Shown here: positions 24,545 to 33,807 of the stretch, piece by piece
Layout of the letters: each line of letters begins with the position of its first letter
Position numbering within the stretch: position 1 is the first letter of the stretch
Assembly (NCBI RefSeq): GCF_900205925.1
Contig: NZ_OAOD01000004.1
Location: 62,001-126,000, forward strand
Reading direction: 5' to 3'
Source of the DNA: Clostridium peptidivorans
GTDB lineage: Bacteria > Bacillota > Clostridia > Clostridiales > Clostridiaceae
Length of the DNA: 64,000 nt
Made by a program: the position numbers and the translations under genes
Notes under the pieces: generated by a model
Databases searched by the model: none
What the model was told of the DNA's origin: nothing
What the model saw: the letters and a program-made list of their open reading frames with translations, nothing else

Positions 24545-25627
24545 ATGAATTTAAAAACAACTATAGCAGGGATCGAGCTTGCAAACCCAGTTATGCCAGC
24601 TTCAGGACCACTAGTTGGAGATTATGAAAAGATGATGGCACTAGCAGGCTTTGGTCTTGGTGGAATGGTAACAAAAACAATATCTATTGATGGAGCAGAA
24701 GTTGTGAGACCATGTATATATGGAAATAAGGACAGCATAATGAATGCTGAACTTTGGTCAGAGTATTCACTTAAACATTGGCTAGAGCATATACTTCCTA
24801 ATTTAAAAAGAGACTTAAATATACCTCTTATAATAAGCGTTGGATACACTAAGGAAGACATGGAAAAATTAATTCCAGCATTAGATCCTTATGCAGATGC
24901 CTTTGAAGTTTCAACTCATTATGTGGGAAAAGACCTAAGTATTATAGGGGAAACTGTAAAAGCCATAAGAAGTAATACTAAAAAACCTGTATTTATGAAG
25001 GTAAGCCCTCATATTCCAGATCCTGTAGCTTTTGCTCAGGCTGTCAGAGATAATGGAGCAAGCGGAGTCGTAGCTATAAATTCCCTAGGGCCTACTATGA
25101 AGATAGACATTCAAAATAGAAAAGTGTTAGTTGGAAATGAAAAAGGGGAAGTTTGGACATCGGGACCTGCTATAAAACCTGTAGCACTTGCCATAGTAAA
25201 TAAAATAAAGAGTGCTATGCATGATTTTACAGTAATAGGGGTAGGTGGTATAGCAACAGCCGAAGACGTAGTGGAATTTTTACTTGCAGGAGCAGATGCT
25301 GTGCAAATGTTATCAGCTGCAATGCTTAGAGGTAAGGACTTATATGAAAAGATAGTAAAGGATCTTCCAAAGGTTTTAGAAAAATACAGTTTTAATAGCG
25401 TGCAGGAAGTTGTAAACACAACGCTTCAAAAGGGTGAAGTTAAATATGAACCAGATCATCCTGTAATTGATGAAGATAAGTGCACAAAGTGTAAGCTTTG
25501 TGAAAAGGTATGTCCTTATTTTGCAATAGAGGTAAAAGAAATAGTTGAAGTAAATAATGATAAATGTTTTGGATGCGGATTGTGCGAATCTAAGTGTGCT
25601 ATACATGCTATAAGTGGGGTTTTATAG
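24545..25627 (+). CDS. Dihydropyrimidine/dihydroorotate dehydrogenase-like protein with ferredoxin domain (PreA-like)
   Basis: A 360-aa protein fusing a class 1 dihydroorotate-dehydrogenase-type FMN barrel (about 1-290) to a C-terminal 2x[4Fe-4S] ferredoxin domain with CTKCKLCEKVCP and CFGCGLCESKCA. This is the layout of PreA, the catalytic subunit of bacterial NADH-dependent dihydropyrimidine dehydrogenase. No PreT (NADH-accepting) partner is nearby, so electrons may go to or from ferredoxin or the hydroxylases encoded next. In this purine island it probably reduces or oxidises a heterocycle. Start ATG 24545 follows GGGGGG at 7 bases. Confidence 0.87.
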   Translation: MNLKTTIAGIELANPVMPASGPLVGDYEKMMALAGFGLGGMVTKTISIDGAEVVRPCIYGNKDSIMNAELWSEYSLKHWLEHILPNLKRDLNIPLIISVGYTKEDMEKLIPALDPYADAFEVSTHYVGKDLSIIGETVKAIRSNTKKPVFMKVSPHIPDPVAFAQAVRDNGASGVVAINSLGPTMKIDIQNRKVLVGNEKGEVWTSGPAIKPVALAIVNKIKSAMHDFTVIGVGGIATAEDVVEFLLAGADAVQMLSAAMLRGKDLYEKIVKDLPKVLEKYSFNSVQEVVNTTLQKGEVKYEPDHPVIDEDKCTKCKLCEKVCPYFAIEVKEIVEVNNDKCFGCGLCESKCAIHAISGVL

Positions 25628-25643
25628 AAAGGAGTGGGGATAT

Positions 25644-26429
25644 TTGAGAATAAAGGAGTACTTAAAGCCAGTAAGCTTACAAGGAGCTTATAATCTTGTG
25701 AAAAACGAACAAGCTATTGTAATTGGAGGAGGAGCATTTATAAGGCTTGGAGATAGAGAAATAGAAAAAGCTCTTGATTTATCAAATTTAAACTTAAGCT
25801 TTATAGAAGATAAAGGTGATGAAATAGAAATAGGAGCCATGACAACTTTAAGAGAAATAGAGTGCTCTAAAATTTTAAAAACTGAATTTGATGGAATGCT
25901 GTCAAAGGCAGTTTCTGAAATAGCTGGGGTTCAAATAAGAAATATGGCAACTATAGGGGGAAGTGTTTTTGGAAGATACGGATTTTCCGATGTTATAACT
26001 CCACTAATGGCACTGGATACTTATGTGGAATTTTATAATTTAGGAAGAGTTCCCTTAGAAGATTTTCTAGAAAGTAAATCTAAGTTACAGGATATTTTAG
26101 TGAAAATAATCATAAAAAAGGACGGAAGACGGGGTAAGTTTTTAAGTGTAAGAAATACAACCACAGATTTTTCTATATTAAATGTAGCGATATCAAAAAA
26201 AGCTAATGAATTTAAAATTGCTGTAGGGGCAAGACCACTTGGAGCAAAGCTTTCAAAGGAAGCTATGGAGTTTATAAGCAAAGTAGAATTAACTGAAGAG
26301 AATGCTAAAAAGGCAGGGGAGTTGGCTGCAGAAAATTTAAGCTTTGGAGAAGATTTAAGAGCTTCTGAAATATATAGAAGAGAACTTTGCAAGGTACTAG
26401 TTAAAAGAGGAATCATGGGGGTGATATAG
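25644..26429 (+). CDS. xdhB: Molybdenum hydroxylase FAD subunit (set 1)
   Basis: A 261-aa FAD-binding subunit of a xanthine-dehydrogenase-family enzyme. The N-terminal FAD loop GGGAFIRLG lies near residues 28-36 and the second flavin motif IRNMATIGGSVFG near residues 103-115; a CO-dehydrogenase flavoprotein C-terminal domain follows. I chose TTG 25644 because GGAGTGGGG precedes it; an upstream in-frame start would overlap the preA-like gene. Its stop overlaps the GTG of the Fe-S subunit. It passes electrons between the Fe-S subunit and an external acceptor. Confidence 0.9.
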   Translation: MRIKEYLKPVSLQGAYNLVKNEQAIVIGGGAFIRLGDREIEKALDLSNLNLSFIEDKGDEIEIGAMTTLREIECSKILKTEFDGMLSKAVSEIAGVQIRNMATIGGSVFGRYGFSDVITPLMALDTYVEFYNLGRVPLEDFLESKSKLQDILVKIIIKKDGRRGKFLSVRNTTTDFSILNVAISKKANEFKIAVGARPLGAKLSKEAMEFISKVELTEENAKKAGELAAENLSFGEDLRASEIYRRELCKVLVKRGIMGVI

Positions 26430-26878
26430 TGAAAATCAAATTGAAAATAAATGGCGATGAAAGATTAATAGAAATTGAAGCAGGAGAAGTACTTCATGAT
26501 GTTTTAAGAAGATGTGGATTTACAAGTGTTAGAAAAGCTTGTGATACAGGAAATTGTGGGATTTGTACAGTACTTTTAGATGGAAAGCCTATTCCATCTT
26601 GCTCCTATCTTGCAGCAAAGGCAGAGGGTCATGAAATAACTACCATTGAAGGAGTAGAAAAGGAAGCGGAAGAAATAGCAAAACTTATAACTGCAGAAGG
26701 AGCAGAGCAATGTGGATTTTGTAGTCCAGGATTTGTACTTACAGTAATAGCTATGAAAAGGGAACTAAGTAATCCAACAGTTGATGATATGAAGAGCTAT
26801 TTAGTAGGAAATTTATGCAGATGCTCAGGGTACCAGGGACACTTAAGAGCAGTTAAAAAGTTTATGGGGGTGCTTTAA
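26429..26878 (+). CDS. xdhC: Molybdenum hydroxylase 2x[2Fe-2S] subunit (set 1)
   Basis: A 149-aa iron-sulfur subunit. The plant-type [2Fe-2S] motif CDTGNCGICTVLLDG (near residues 38-52) and a Cys further on bind the first cluster; CGFCSPGF (near 95-102) and CRCSGY (near 130-135) bind the second, helical cluster. The start GTG overlaps the preceding stop, and the Mo subunit starts 2 bases after its stop, so the three chains are translated together. In the family this chain wires the Mo site to FAD. Confidence 0.94.
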   Translation: MKIKLKINGDERLIEIEAGEVLHDVLRRCGFTSVRKACDTGNCGICTVLLDGKPIPSCSYLAAKAEGHEITTIEGVEKEAEEIAKLITAEGAEQCGFCSPGFVLTVIAMKRELSNPTVDDMKSYLVGNLCRCSGYQGHLRAVKKFMGVL

Positions 26879-26879
26879 G

Positions 26880-29186
26880 ATGAAGGAGGTAAAAAGATCT
26901 ATACCAAAGTTTGAGGGTATGGGACTTATAAAGGGAAGACCAGCCTACACAAATGATTTAGCACCAGTAAACTCACTGATAGTTAAGGTTTTAAGAAGCC
27001 CTCATGCTTTTGCAAAAATTATAAGCATAAATACAGAAAAAGCTGAAACACTTCCAGGAGTAAAATTGGTTTTAACATATAAAAATGTTCCAAAAAATAT
27101 ATTTACCCGTGCAGGACAAGGCTTCCCAGAGCCATCACCCCATGACAAATACATTTTAGATAAATATGTAAGATATGTAGGAGATGAAGTAGCTGCTGTA
27201 GCTGCAGAAAATGAAAGCATAGCTATAGAGGCATTAAAACTTATAGAAGTGGAGTATGAAGTATTTGAACCTGTACTAGATTTTGAAAAGGCAGAGGGAC
27301 ATACTTCTATAATACATCCTGAAAAAGAAGCTCATGAAATGTTTCCTATAGGCTTTGAGCCTGAAAAAAATATAGCGGCTGCATATAATATGAGCTTTGG
27401 AGATTTTGATGAAGCTTTAAAAAGTTGTGAGCATGTAGTAAAGGAAACTTATTATACTCAAGCCCAAGCTCATACTACTATGGAAACACACTCATCCTTT
27501 GCATATTTAGATTTACATGGAAGACTTACCATAGTATCTTCGACTCAAACCCCATATCATGTAAGAAGATTAGTAGGAAGAGCATTAGATATGCCAATAG
27601 ATAGAATACGTGTTATAAAACCTAGAATAGGTGGAGGATATGGTGGAAAGCAAGGATTACATGGAGAATTCTTAGTGTCCTTAGTAGCCTTAAGAACAGG
27701 AAGACCTGCAAAGCTTATATACACTAGAGAAGAGGTATTTGAAGCAACATACTGCAGACATGCTATGAAGGTAGAAGTAACACTTGGCTCTGATAAGGAA
27801 GGAAATTTAAAGGCTATAGATATGCAGATTTTATCAAATACAGGAGCTTATGGTGAACATGCTCTTACAGTATTTATGGTAGCAGGTTCAAAAACACTTC
27901 CTTTATATAACAAAGTTCTAGCAGGTAGATTTGGAGGAAAAGTAGTGTATACTAATTTAACTCCAGCAGGAGCCTATAGAGGATATGGAGCTATACAAGG
28001 TAACTTTGCTTTAGAATCTACTGTAGATAAAATGGCAGAAATTCTCGGAATGGACCCTATGGAATTTAGAAAGAAAAATATGATAAGACAGGGAGAAGGC
28101 TCTCCTGTATTTAAGATAATGGGAGAAGGTACAGAGGGAGTTGACATGATAATTGAAAATTGTAAACTTCCTGAATGTATAGAAAGAGGACTAGAACTTT
28201 CAAATTGGAAGGAGCAGTATCCAAGAAAACAGGTTACACCAAGCAAGGTTCGTGGTATAGGCTGTGCTATTGCAATGCAGGGGTCAGGTATTCCAGCTAT
28301 AGATATGGGATCTGCACTATTAAAGTTAAATGATAAGGGATTCTTTAATCTTTTAGTTGGAGCTACAGATTTAGGTACAGGAAGCGATACTATACTTGCT
28401 CAAATTGCAGCTGAAACTTTAGGAATTCCTACAGAAAAGATTGTAGTTTATTCTTCAGATACAGATTTAACTCCATATGATGTAGGAGCTTATGCATCAA
28501 GTACTACCTATGTTTCAGGTAATGCAGTAAAAAGAGCTGCTGAAAATATGAGAAACATGATTATTGAGGCAGGAGCAGAAAACTTAGAAGTTTCAATAGA
28601 GGATGTAGATTTTGATGGAAAATATATTAAAACTCACGATGGACAAAAGGAAATAACACTTGAACAGCTTTCAGTAGAACTTTACTACAATAAACATCAC
28701 AAACAGTTAATATCTTCAGGTTCTTTCTCAGGAGAAATTTCACCAGCTCCATTTATGGCGGGTTTTGCAGAAGTTGAAGTTGATACTGAAACAGGTAAAG
28801 TTGATCTCATTAACTATACTGCTGTAGTTGATTGTGGAACTACAATAAATCCAAATCTTTGCTTAATACAGGTAGAAGGTGGACTTATGCAAGGAATTGG
28901 AATGGCAATGTTTGAAAAGGTTAAGCACACAGAAAAAGGCAAACTTTTGACAAATAATTATATGACTTACAACATTCCAACAAGAAAAGATGTAGGGAAA
29001 CTTACTGTAGAGTTTATAGACAGCTTCGAACCTACAGGACCTCATGGAGCAAAGTCTGTAGGAGAAATAGGAATAGATACTCCACCAGCAGCTATAGCAA
29101 ATGCTATATATAATGCAGTAGGAGTTAGAATTCAAAAGCTTCCAATAACATCTGAGGATGTTTTGATGGGGATTAAAAATAAGTAA
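26880..29186 (+). CDS. xdhA: Molybdenum hydroxylase Mo-cofactor subunit (set 1)
   Basis: A 768-aa molybdopterin-binding subunit of a xanthine-dehydrogenase-family hydroxylase. Motifs include GGGYGGKQG near residue 252, the substrate-site Arg in AGAYRGYGAIQ near residue 364, and the catalytic Glu in KSVGEIG (E729). It should hydroxylate, or in reverse dehydroxylate, purines such as hypoxanthine, xanthine or urate; the exact position cannot be read from sequence. It closes the ssnA-preA-xdhBCA block. A paralogous set follows 0.8 kb downstream with subunit order Mo-FeS-FAD instead of FAD-FeS-Mo. Confidence 0.93.
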   Translation: MKEVKRSIPKFEGMGLIKGRPAYTNDLAPVNSLIVKVLRSPHAFAKIISINTEKAETLPGVKLVLTYKNVPKNIFTRAGQGFPEPSPHDKYILDKYVRYVGDEVAAVAAENESIAIEALKLIEVEYEVFEPVLDFEKAEGHTSIIHPEKEAHEMFPIGFEPEKNIAAAYNMSFGDFDEALKSCEHVVKETYYTQAQAHTTMETHSSFAYLDLHGRLTIVSSTQTPYHVRRLVGRALDMPIDRIRVIKPRIGGGYGGKQGLHGEFLVSLVALRTGRPAKLIYTREEVFEATYCRHAMKVEVTLGSDKEGNLKAIDMQILSNTGAYGEHALTVFMVAGSKTLPLYNKVLAGRFGGKVVYTNLTPAGAYRGYGAIQGNFALESTVDKMAEILGMDPMEFRKKNMIRQGEGSPVFKIMGEGTEGVDMIIENCKLPECIERGLELSNWKEQYPRKQVTPSKVRGIGCAIAMQGSGIPAIDMGSALLKLNDKGFFNLLVGATDLGTGSDTILAQIAAETLGIPTEKIVVYSSDTDLTPYDVGAYASSTTYVSGNAVKRAAENMRNMIIEAGAENLEVSIEDVDFDGKYIKTHDGQKEITLEQLSVELYYNKHHKQLISSGSFSGEISPAPFMAGFAEVEVDTETGKVDLINYTAVVDCGTTINPNLCLIQVEGGLMQGIGMAMFEKVKHTEKGKLLTNNYMTYNIPTRKDVGKLTVEFIDSFEPTGPHGAKSVGEIGIDTPPAAIANAIYNAVGVRIQKLPITSEDVLMGIKNK

Positions 29187-29283
29187 GAAGCTACATTTAA
29201 GTTCAGTGGATAATTAAGACTTTTGTAGCAGGTATTAGTTACTAATCTCTAGTCACTAGTCCCTAAAAGCTAAAGATTTAGAA

Positions 29284-29317
29284 ATTAGAGATTAGAGATT
29301 AGAGATTAGAGATTAGA
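29284..29317 (+). repeat. Heptanucleotide tandem repeat (ATTAGAG)
   Basis: ATTAGAG is repeated almost five times directly, next to TAATCTCTAG, which is partly complementary to it. It lies in the gap between the set 1 Mo subunit and mocA. Confidence 0.8.
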
Positions 29318-29384
29318 ACACAGGCATCAGTACGAAGATATAAAAGTTCAATATTAAACAAAAGTAAGGTGGGTGTATTAAATA

Positions 29385-29948
29385 GTGAGAGCGGGAGTAA
29401 TTTTAGCAGCAGGATTGTCCTCAAGAGCTAAGGCATTTAAAATGCTTTTGCCCATAAAGGGTAAAACCGTTATTGAAAACACCATAGAAAACATGCTTCA
29501 GTTTTCAGAAAGGATAATAGTTGTAGGAGGACATAAAATTGAACTTTTACAGCCTGTTATTCAAAAATACAATAATGTAGAACTTGTATTTAATGAAAAC
29601 TATGAAGAAGGAATGTTTAGCTCTGTTAAGTGTGGACTTAAGGCTGTTAAAGGTGATGAGTTCTTCTTTACTCCAGGGGATTATCCCCTTATTTCTAAAG
29701 ATGTATATTCAAAGATTATAAGTAAAACTGGAGATGTAATAATCCCTACATATAAGGGGAGAAAAGGGCACCCAATACTCATAAAGAGTAAGTTTATAAA
29801 GGAAATACTTGAAGAAGGTAGATATGAAACTTTAAGAGATTTTATAAATAGCAAAAGTCCAAGTTTCATAGAAGTTAATCATAAAGAAATACTTATGGAC
29901 ATAGATACTATAGAGGATTATGAGAAAGCTTTAAAAAATTTAGGGTGA
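29385..29948 (+). CDS. mocA: Molybdenum cofactor nucleotidyltransferase (MocA/YgfJ-like)
   Basis: A 187-aa NTP-transferase of the MobA/MocA superfamily. The N-terminal nucleotide-binding motif VILAAGLSSRAKAFKMLLP (residues 5-23) and FTPGDYPLIS near residues 95-104, with the metal-binding Asp, fit CTP:molybdopterin cytidylyltransferase. It would attach CMP (or another nucleotide) to molybdopterin for the hydroxylases encoded on either side. The E. coli ssnA neighbourhood has the homologue YgfJ in a similar place. Start GTG 29385 with AAGGTGGGTG upstream. The motif's usual GxSxRMG is altered to GLSSRAKAF, a modest departure. Confidence 0.85.
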   Translation: MRAGVILAAGLSSRAKAFKMLLPIKGKTVIENTIENMLQFSERIIVVGGHKIELLQPVIQKYNNVELVFNENYEEGMFSSVKCGLKAVKGDEFFFTPGDYPLISKDVYSKIISKTGDVIIPTYKGRKGHPILIKSKFIKEILEEGRYETLRDFINSKSPSFIEVNHKEILMDIDTIEDYEKALKNLG

Positions 29949-29970
29949 AATTAAGGGGGTGCAGTTTTAT

Positions 29971-32112
29971 ATGAAATGCATCAGTGAATCTATAAAGAGA
30001 TTTGATACAGAAGATAAGATTGCAGGCAAGGCTAAATATATAGGGGATTATAAATTTCATGATATGCTTTATGCAAAAACATTAAGATCCACAGAGCCAA
30101 GGGCTAGAATAAAAAGCATAGAGTATCCAAAGCTTCCTGAAGGATATTATGTAGTAGATAAAAATGATGTTCCAGGGGAAAATGGGGTAAAAATTATAAC
30201 CTATGAAGAACCCTTTTTTGCAAAGGACGTTGTAAATTATATAGGAGAGCCTATTTCATTAATAGTGGGTCCAGATAAAAATATAATTACAGATATAATT
30301 TCAAATACAAAGGTAAATTATGAAGCTCTAGACCCTATTTTAACATTAGATGAGGCTTTAGAAGGCAAAAAAGAGCCTATGTATAAAGATAATAATTGTT
30401 TTGTAGAATTTAAGTATTCAAAGGGAAATTTAGAAGAAGTAAAGAAAAATGCAAAGTATGTAATAGATGGAGAATATGAAACAGGTTATCAAGAGCAACT
30501 TTACTTAGAGCCACAAGGAGTAATAGGTATGTATAAGGATGGGAAGGTTACCGTGTATGGCTCTATTCAATGTCCATATTACGTTAAAAATGCACTCATA
30601 GATGCACTAAAACTTCCTGCAGATAAGGTTCAAATTGTGCAAGCTACAACAGGGGGAGCCTTTGGAGGAAAGGAAGATTATCCTTCACTAATAGGAGGGC
30701 ATGTTGCTTTTGCAGCATTAAAAGCTAAAAAGCCAGTACAACTTATATTTGATAGAGGGGAAGACTTAGAATGTACCCCTAAGAGACATCCAAGTAAAAT
30801 TAAAATCAGGAGTTATTTAGATGAAAATTACAAGATAATTGGAAGAGAAGCGGACATAAAGTTAGATGGGGGAGCCTATGAAGGGCTTTCAAGTGTAGTT
30901 CTCCAAAGAACTATGTTTGCAGTAATTGGAGTTTATAATGTAGAAAACGTAAATGTTAAAGGAAAGGTTATGGCTACAAATACAGTAGTTACAGGAGCTT
31001 TTAGAGGATTTGGAGCACCACAAGCCTTCTTTGCAGAAGAAATGCACATGGAGCATATTGCAAAGAAACTAGGCATTGATTCATTAGAATTTAAAATGAA
31101 TAACATGGTAAAACAAGGAGATAAGTCATCAACAGGAGGAATATTTAGAGATAAAATAAGAATGCCTGAAATGATTGAAAAGGCTATACAAATGTCATCA
31201 TATAAGGATAAAAAAGAATCATTTAAAAGTGATAAGAAAAATGGAAAGCTTAATGGAATTGGAATGTCACTATTTTTCCACGGTGGAGGATTTACAGGCA
31301 GTGGAGAAAGAGATCATATAAAAGCAAAGGTTAAACTTGTAAGATATCCTGATAATAAAGTAGAAATACTTATAGCTAATGTAGAAATGGGACAGGGCGT
31401 TCAAACAGCACTTAGAAAAATAGTAGCACATACTTTAGATGTACCAGTAGACACTATAATTTATCAAAATCCTGATACGGATAGAGTTCCAGATTCAGGA
31501 CCAACAGTTGCTTCTCGTACCACAATGGTTGTTGGAAAGCTTTTAGAGGAAGCAGCAACTACACTTAAAGAAAGATGGAATGAAGAAGGACAAATAGAAT
31601 CAGAAGCAAATTATAAATTCCCAGAGATGTATTCTTGGGATGGAGATAATTTCATAGGTGATGCTTATAACTCATATTCCTGGGGAGTAAATGTGGTAGA
31701 AGTAGAAGTTGATCCCCTCACTTATTTGCCAGATATAAAGGGAGTATGGTCAGTATTTGATATAGGTTGTGCCATAGATGAGAGAATAGTTAGAGGGCAA
31801 GTTGAAGGTGGAATGCTTCAGGGGCTAGGTTATGGTGGCATAGAAGTTATGGAAAGTAAAAATGGACGTATAATGCAGAAGACAAGCAGCGATTATACAA
31901 TACCAACTATTAAAGATGCTCCTAAAATTGAAAATGAACTTATATGTGAGCCTTACTTTAATGGTCCTTTTGGAGCAAAGGGACTTGGAGAACTAACACT
32001 TATAGGTGCTGCACCAGCTTATGCACTAGCTATCCAAGATGCAATAGATAAAAATATTTATAAAATTCCAGTAAGACCTGAACATTTAATGGGGGTGATG
32101 GAAAATGAGTAA
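29971..32112 (+). CDS. xdhA: Molybdenum hydroxylase Mo-cofactor subunit (set 2)
   Basis: A 713-aa paralogue of the set 1 Mo subunit, shorter by about 55 residues. The motifs TGGAFGGKED near residue 231, TGAFRGFGAPQAF near residue 341 and the catalytic Glu in KGLGELT (E674) are intact. The differences around the substrate Arg and in the C-terminal segment suggest a different substrate or position from set 1. I chose ATG 29971 with AGGGGGTG 9 bases upstream over the GTG at 29959 that lies within that site. Its end overlaps the Fe-S subunit by 8 bases. Confidence 0.93.
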   Translation: MKCISESIKRFDTEDKIAGKAKYIGDYKFHDMLYAKTLRSTEPRARIKSIEYPKLPEGYYVVDKNDVPGENGVKIITYEEPFFAKDVVNYIGEPISLIVGPDKNIITDIISNTKVNYEALDPILTLDEALEGKKEPMYKDNNCFVEFKYSKGNLEEVKKNAKYVIDGEYETGYQEQLYLEPQGVIGMYKDGKVTVYGSIQCPYYVKNALIDALKLPADKVQIVQATTGGAFGGKEDYPSLIGGHVAFAALKAKKPVQLIFDRGEDLECTPKRHPSKIKIRSYLDENYKIIGREADIKLDGGAYEGLSSVVLQRTMFAVIGVYNVENVNVKGKVMATNTVVTGAFRGFGAPQAFFAEEMHMEHIAKKLGIDSLEFKMNNMVKQGDKSSTGGIFRDKIRMPEMIEKAIQMSSYKDKKESFKSDKKNGKLNGIGMSLFFHGGGFTGSGERDHIKAKVKLVRYPDNKVEILIANVEMGQGVQTALRKIVAHTLDVPVDTIIYQNPDTDRVPDSGPTVASRTTMVVGKLLEEAATTLKERWNEEGQIESEANYKFPEMYSWDGDNFIGDAYNSYSWGVNVVEVEVDPLTYLPDIKGVWSVFDIGCAIDERIVRGQVEGGMLQGLGYGGIEVMESKNGRIMQKTSSDYTIPTIKDAPKIENELICEPYFNGPFGAKGLGELTLIGAAPAYALAIQDAIDKNIYKIPVRPEHLMGVMENE

Positions 32113-32578
32113 AATTAGCTTTACTTTAAACTTTGAAAAGGTAGAGATAGATACAAATCCCCTAAGAAGGCTTTTGGATGTGCTAAGGGAAGATTTTAAT
32201 TTCACAGGTCATAAAGAAGGCTGCGGAGAAGGAGAATGCGGAGCTTGCTCCATTATATTAGATGGAAGGCTTGTAAACTCATGTTTAATGCCAATTGGGA
32301 AGATAGAAGGGAAAGAGGTTTTAACCATTGAAGGACTCCAAATGACAAATAAGTATAAGGTTTTAAAGGAGAGTTTTGAAGAAGCAGGAGCAGTACAATG
32401 TGGCTTTTGCACTCCTAGTATGATAATGGCTACAGAAGCTTTATTAAGAAATAATCCAAAGCCTACAGTAGATGAAATAAAGATTGGGCTTTCAGGAAAC
32501 TTATGTAGATGTACAGGATATAACATGATAATAGAAGCGGTACAAATGGCATCAAAAAGAGGTGACGGACTATGGTAG
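32105..32578 (+). CDS. xdhC: Molybdenum hydroxylase 2x[2Fe-2S] subunit (set 2)
   Basis: A 157-aa iron-sulfur subunit with CGEGECGACSIILDG (near residues 40-54) for the plant-type cluster, CGFCTPSM (near 100-107) and CRCTGY (near 135-140) for the second cluster. It overlaps both neighbours (8 bases with the Mo subunit, 7 with the FAD subunit), so the three chains form a coupled operon. CTPSM/CTGY here against CSPGF/CSGY in set 1 shows that the two sets diverged rather than being a recent duplication. Confidence 0.94.
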   Translation: MSKISFTLNFEKVEIDTNPLRRLLDVLREDFNFTGHKEGCGEGECGACSIILDGRLVNSCLMPIGKIEGKEVLTIEGLQMTNKYKVLKESFEEAGAVQCGFCTPSMIMATEALLRNNPKPTVDEIKIGLSGNLCRCTGYNMIIEAVQMASKRGDGLW

Positions 32579-33429
32579 AAATATATAAACCGGTAACATT
32601 AAAAGAAGTTCTCCAAATATTAAATAAACAAAAAACAGTAATATTTGCTGGCGGAACAGACCTTATGGTTAAAAGAAAAAGATGGGCAGGAATATCTCCA
32701 AAGTTTGAGGAGCCAGTAGTGTTCATAGCAGATATTCACGAACTTAAAAAAATAGAGAGAAGTGAAGATAAGCTTATAATAGGTTCAGCTGTAACTTATA
32801 CAGAACTTATTGAAAGTACGCTTATACCTGAGTATATGAAAAATATATTTAGTGGGGTAGCATCCCCTGCTATAAGAAATATAGGAACCATGGGTGGAAA
32901 TATAGGAAACTCATCTCCTGTAGGAGATACTCTTCCTTTACTATACGCATTAGAAGCAAAGGTAAATTTAGAAACTGAAAATTTTAAGAGACAAGTGGAT
33001 ATAAAAGACTTTATATTAGGGCCAGGATTAAATGATTTAAAAGAAGGTGAATTAATAACTTCTATAGAGATACCTTTAAAGAATTTTAATGCTATAGATT
33101 ATCGCAAAGTGGGAACTCGTAAATCAACAGCTCTTGCAAAGCTATCTTTTCTTGGTATGGCTGAAATTAAAGATGAAAAAGTGCAGGATATAAGAATTTC
33201 CTTTGGAGCAGTAGCTCCAACCATAGTAAGGTCCAAGGAAATAGAAAATGAAATTATTGCAAAATCATTAAAGGGTGAAGAAATAGATAAAGATGAATTA
33301 ATAAAATTATATGACGAACTTATAAGACCAATTGATGATCAAAGATCTACTAAGGACTACAGAAAAACTGTTTGTTTAAATTTACTCCATAGCTTCCTAA
33401 AGGAAATAATAAAATCAAGTGATTCTTAG
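32572..33429 (+). CDS. xdhB: Molybdenum hydroxylase FAD subunit (set 2)
   Basis: A 285-aa FAD subunit with the flavin loop FAGGTDLMVKRKR (near residues 24-36), IRNIGTMGGNIGNSSPVGD (near residues 101-119) and a C-terminal CO-dehydrogenase flavoprotein domain. The NSSPVGD stretch is the typical second FAD motif of XDH proteins, which set 1 lacks in this form. It completes the second hydroxylase. A structured, gene-free gap with regulatory sites follows before ygeX. Confidence 0.92.
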   Translation: MVEIYKPVTLKEVLQILNKQKTVIFAGGTDLMVKRKRWAGISPKFEEPVVFIADIHELKKIERSEDKLIIGSAVTYTELIESTLIPEYMKNIFSGVASPAIRNIGTMGGNIGNSSPVGDTLPLLYALEAKVNLETENFKRQVDIKDFILGPGLNDLKEGELITSIEIPLKNFNAIDYRKVGTRKSTALAKLSFLGMAEIKDEKVQDIRISFGAVAPTIVRSKEIENEIIAKSLKGEEIDKDELIKLYDELIRPIDDQRSTKDYRKTVCLNLLHSFLKEIIKSSDS

Positions 33430-33604
33430 ACTCAGGTGGAGTTTGCTTATGAAGAATACTTATCTCCAGCTGAGTCTTAGAAGAACTTATCCAGGGGCGT
33501 ATCAGCCGTTATCTCCCACCTAAGAGGATGGGAGTATTACGGATGGTTGCCATCGGATAAATTTTAAGGTCATTATGATAAGTTCTAGCTAAAGCTAGAT
33601 TATC
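33429..33604 (+). ncRNA. Structured intergenic element of unknown class
   Basis: GACTCAG...TGGAG pairs with CTCCAGCTGAGTC (33429-33476). A second domain is closed by AGAACTTATC (33482-33491) and GATAAGTTCT (33577-33586). Inside it ATCTCCCA/TGGGAGTAT and CCGT/ACGG form a long stem, and TTATCC/GGATAA gives an alternative closing helix. A small CTAGCTAAAGCTAG hairpin ends it. The competing helices resemble a riboswitch or a folded repeat; I cannot match it to a known class. Confidence 0.45.
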
Positions 33605-33664
33605 AATATTATAAATAGTTCCCATTTAACATTAGCTTTTTAAAGATATATTCTTAAATCTTAG

Positions 33665-33697
33665 TTATCAAATTGGTAAGTATTATCGTATTGATAA
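33665..33697 (+). promoter_or_regulatory. Paired upstream activator sites, ygeX promoter
   Basis: TTATCAAATTGGTAA (33665-33679) and TTATCGTATTGATAA (33683-33697), starts 18 bp apart as at the other two promoters. Here the pair lies about 300 bp from the -24 element, with a hairpin element in between. The pair is followed by T8, so it could also form a terminator for the xdh set 2 transcript. Confidence 0.68.
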
Positions 33698-33807
33698 CTA
33701 TTTTTTTTACTTTATATGAAGTTACAGATTTTTATACTTGTTTATAACTTCTATATCTATTAAAAAGATACTCCTATAAAGTAAAAAGATGGGTGTAGGG
33801 AAGGTAT

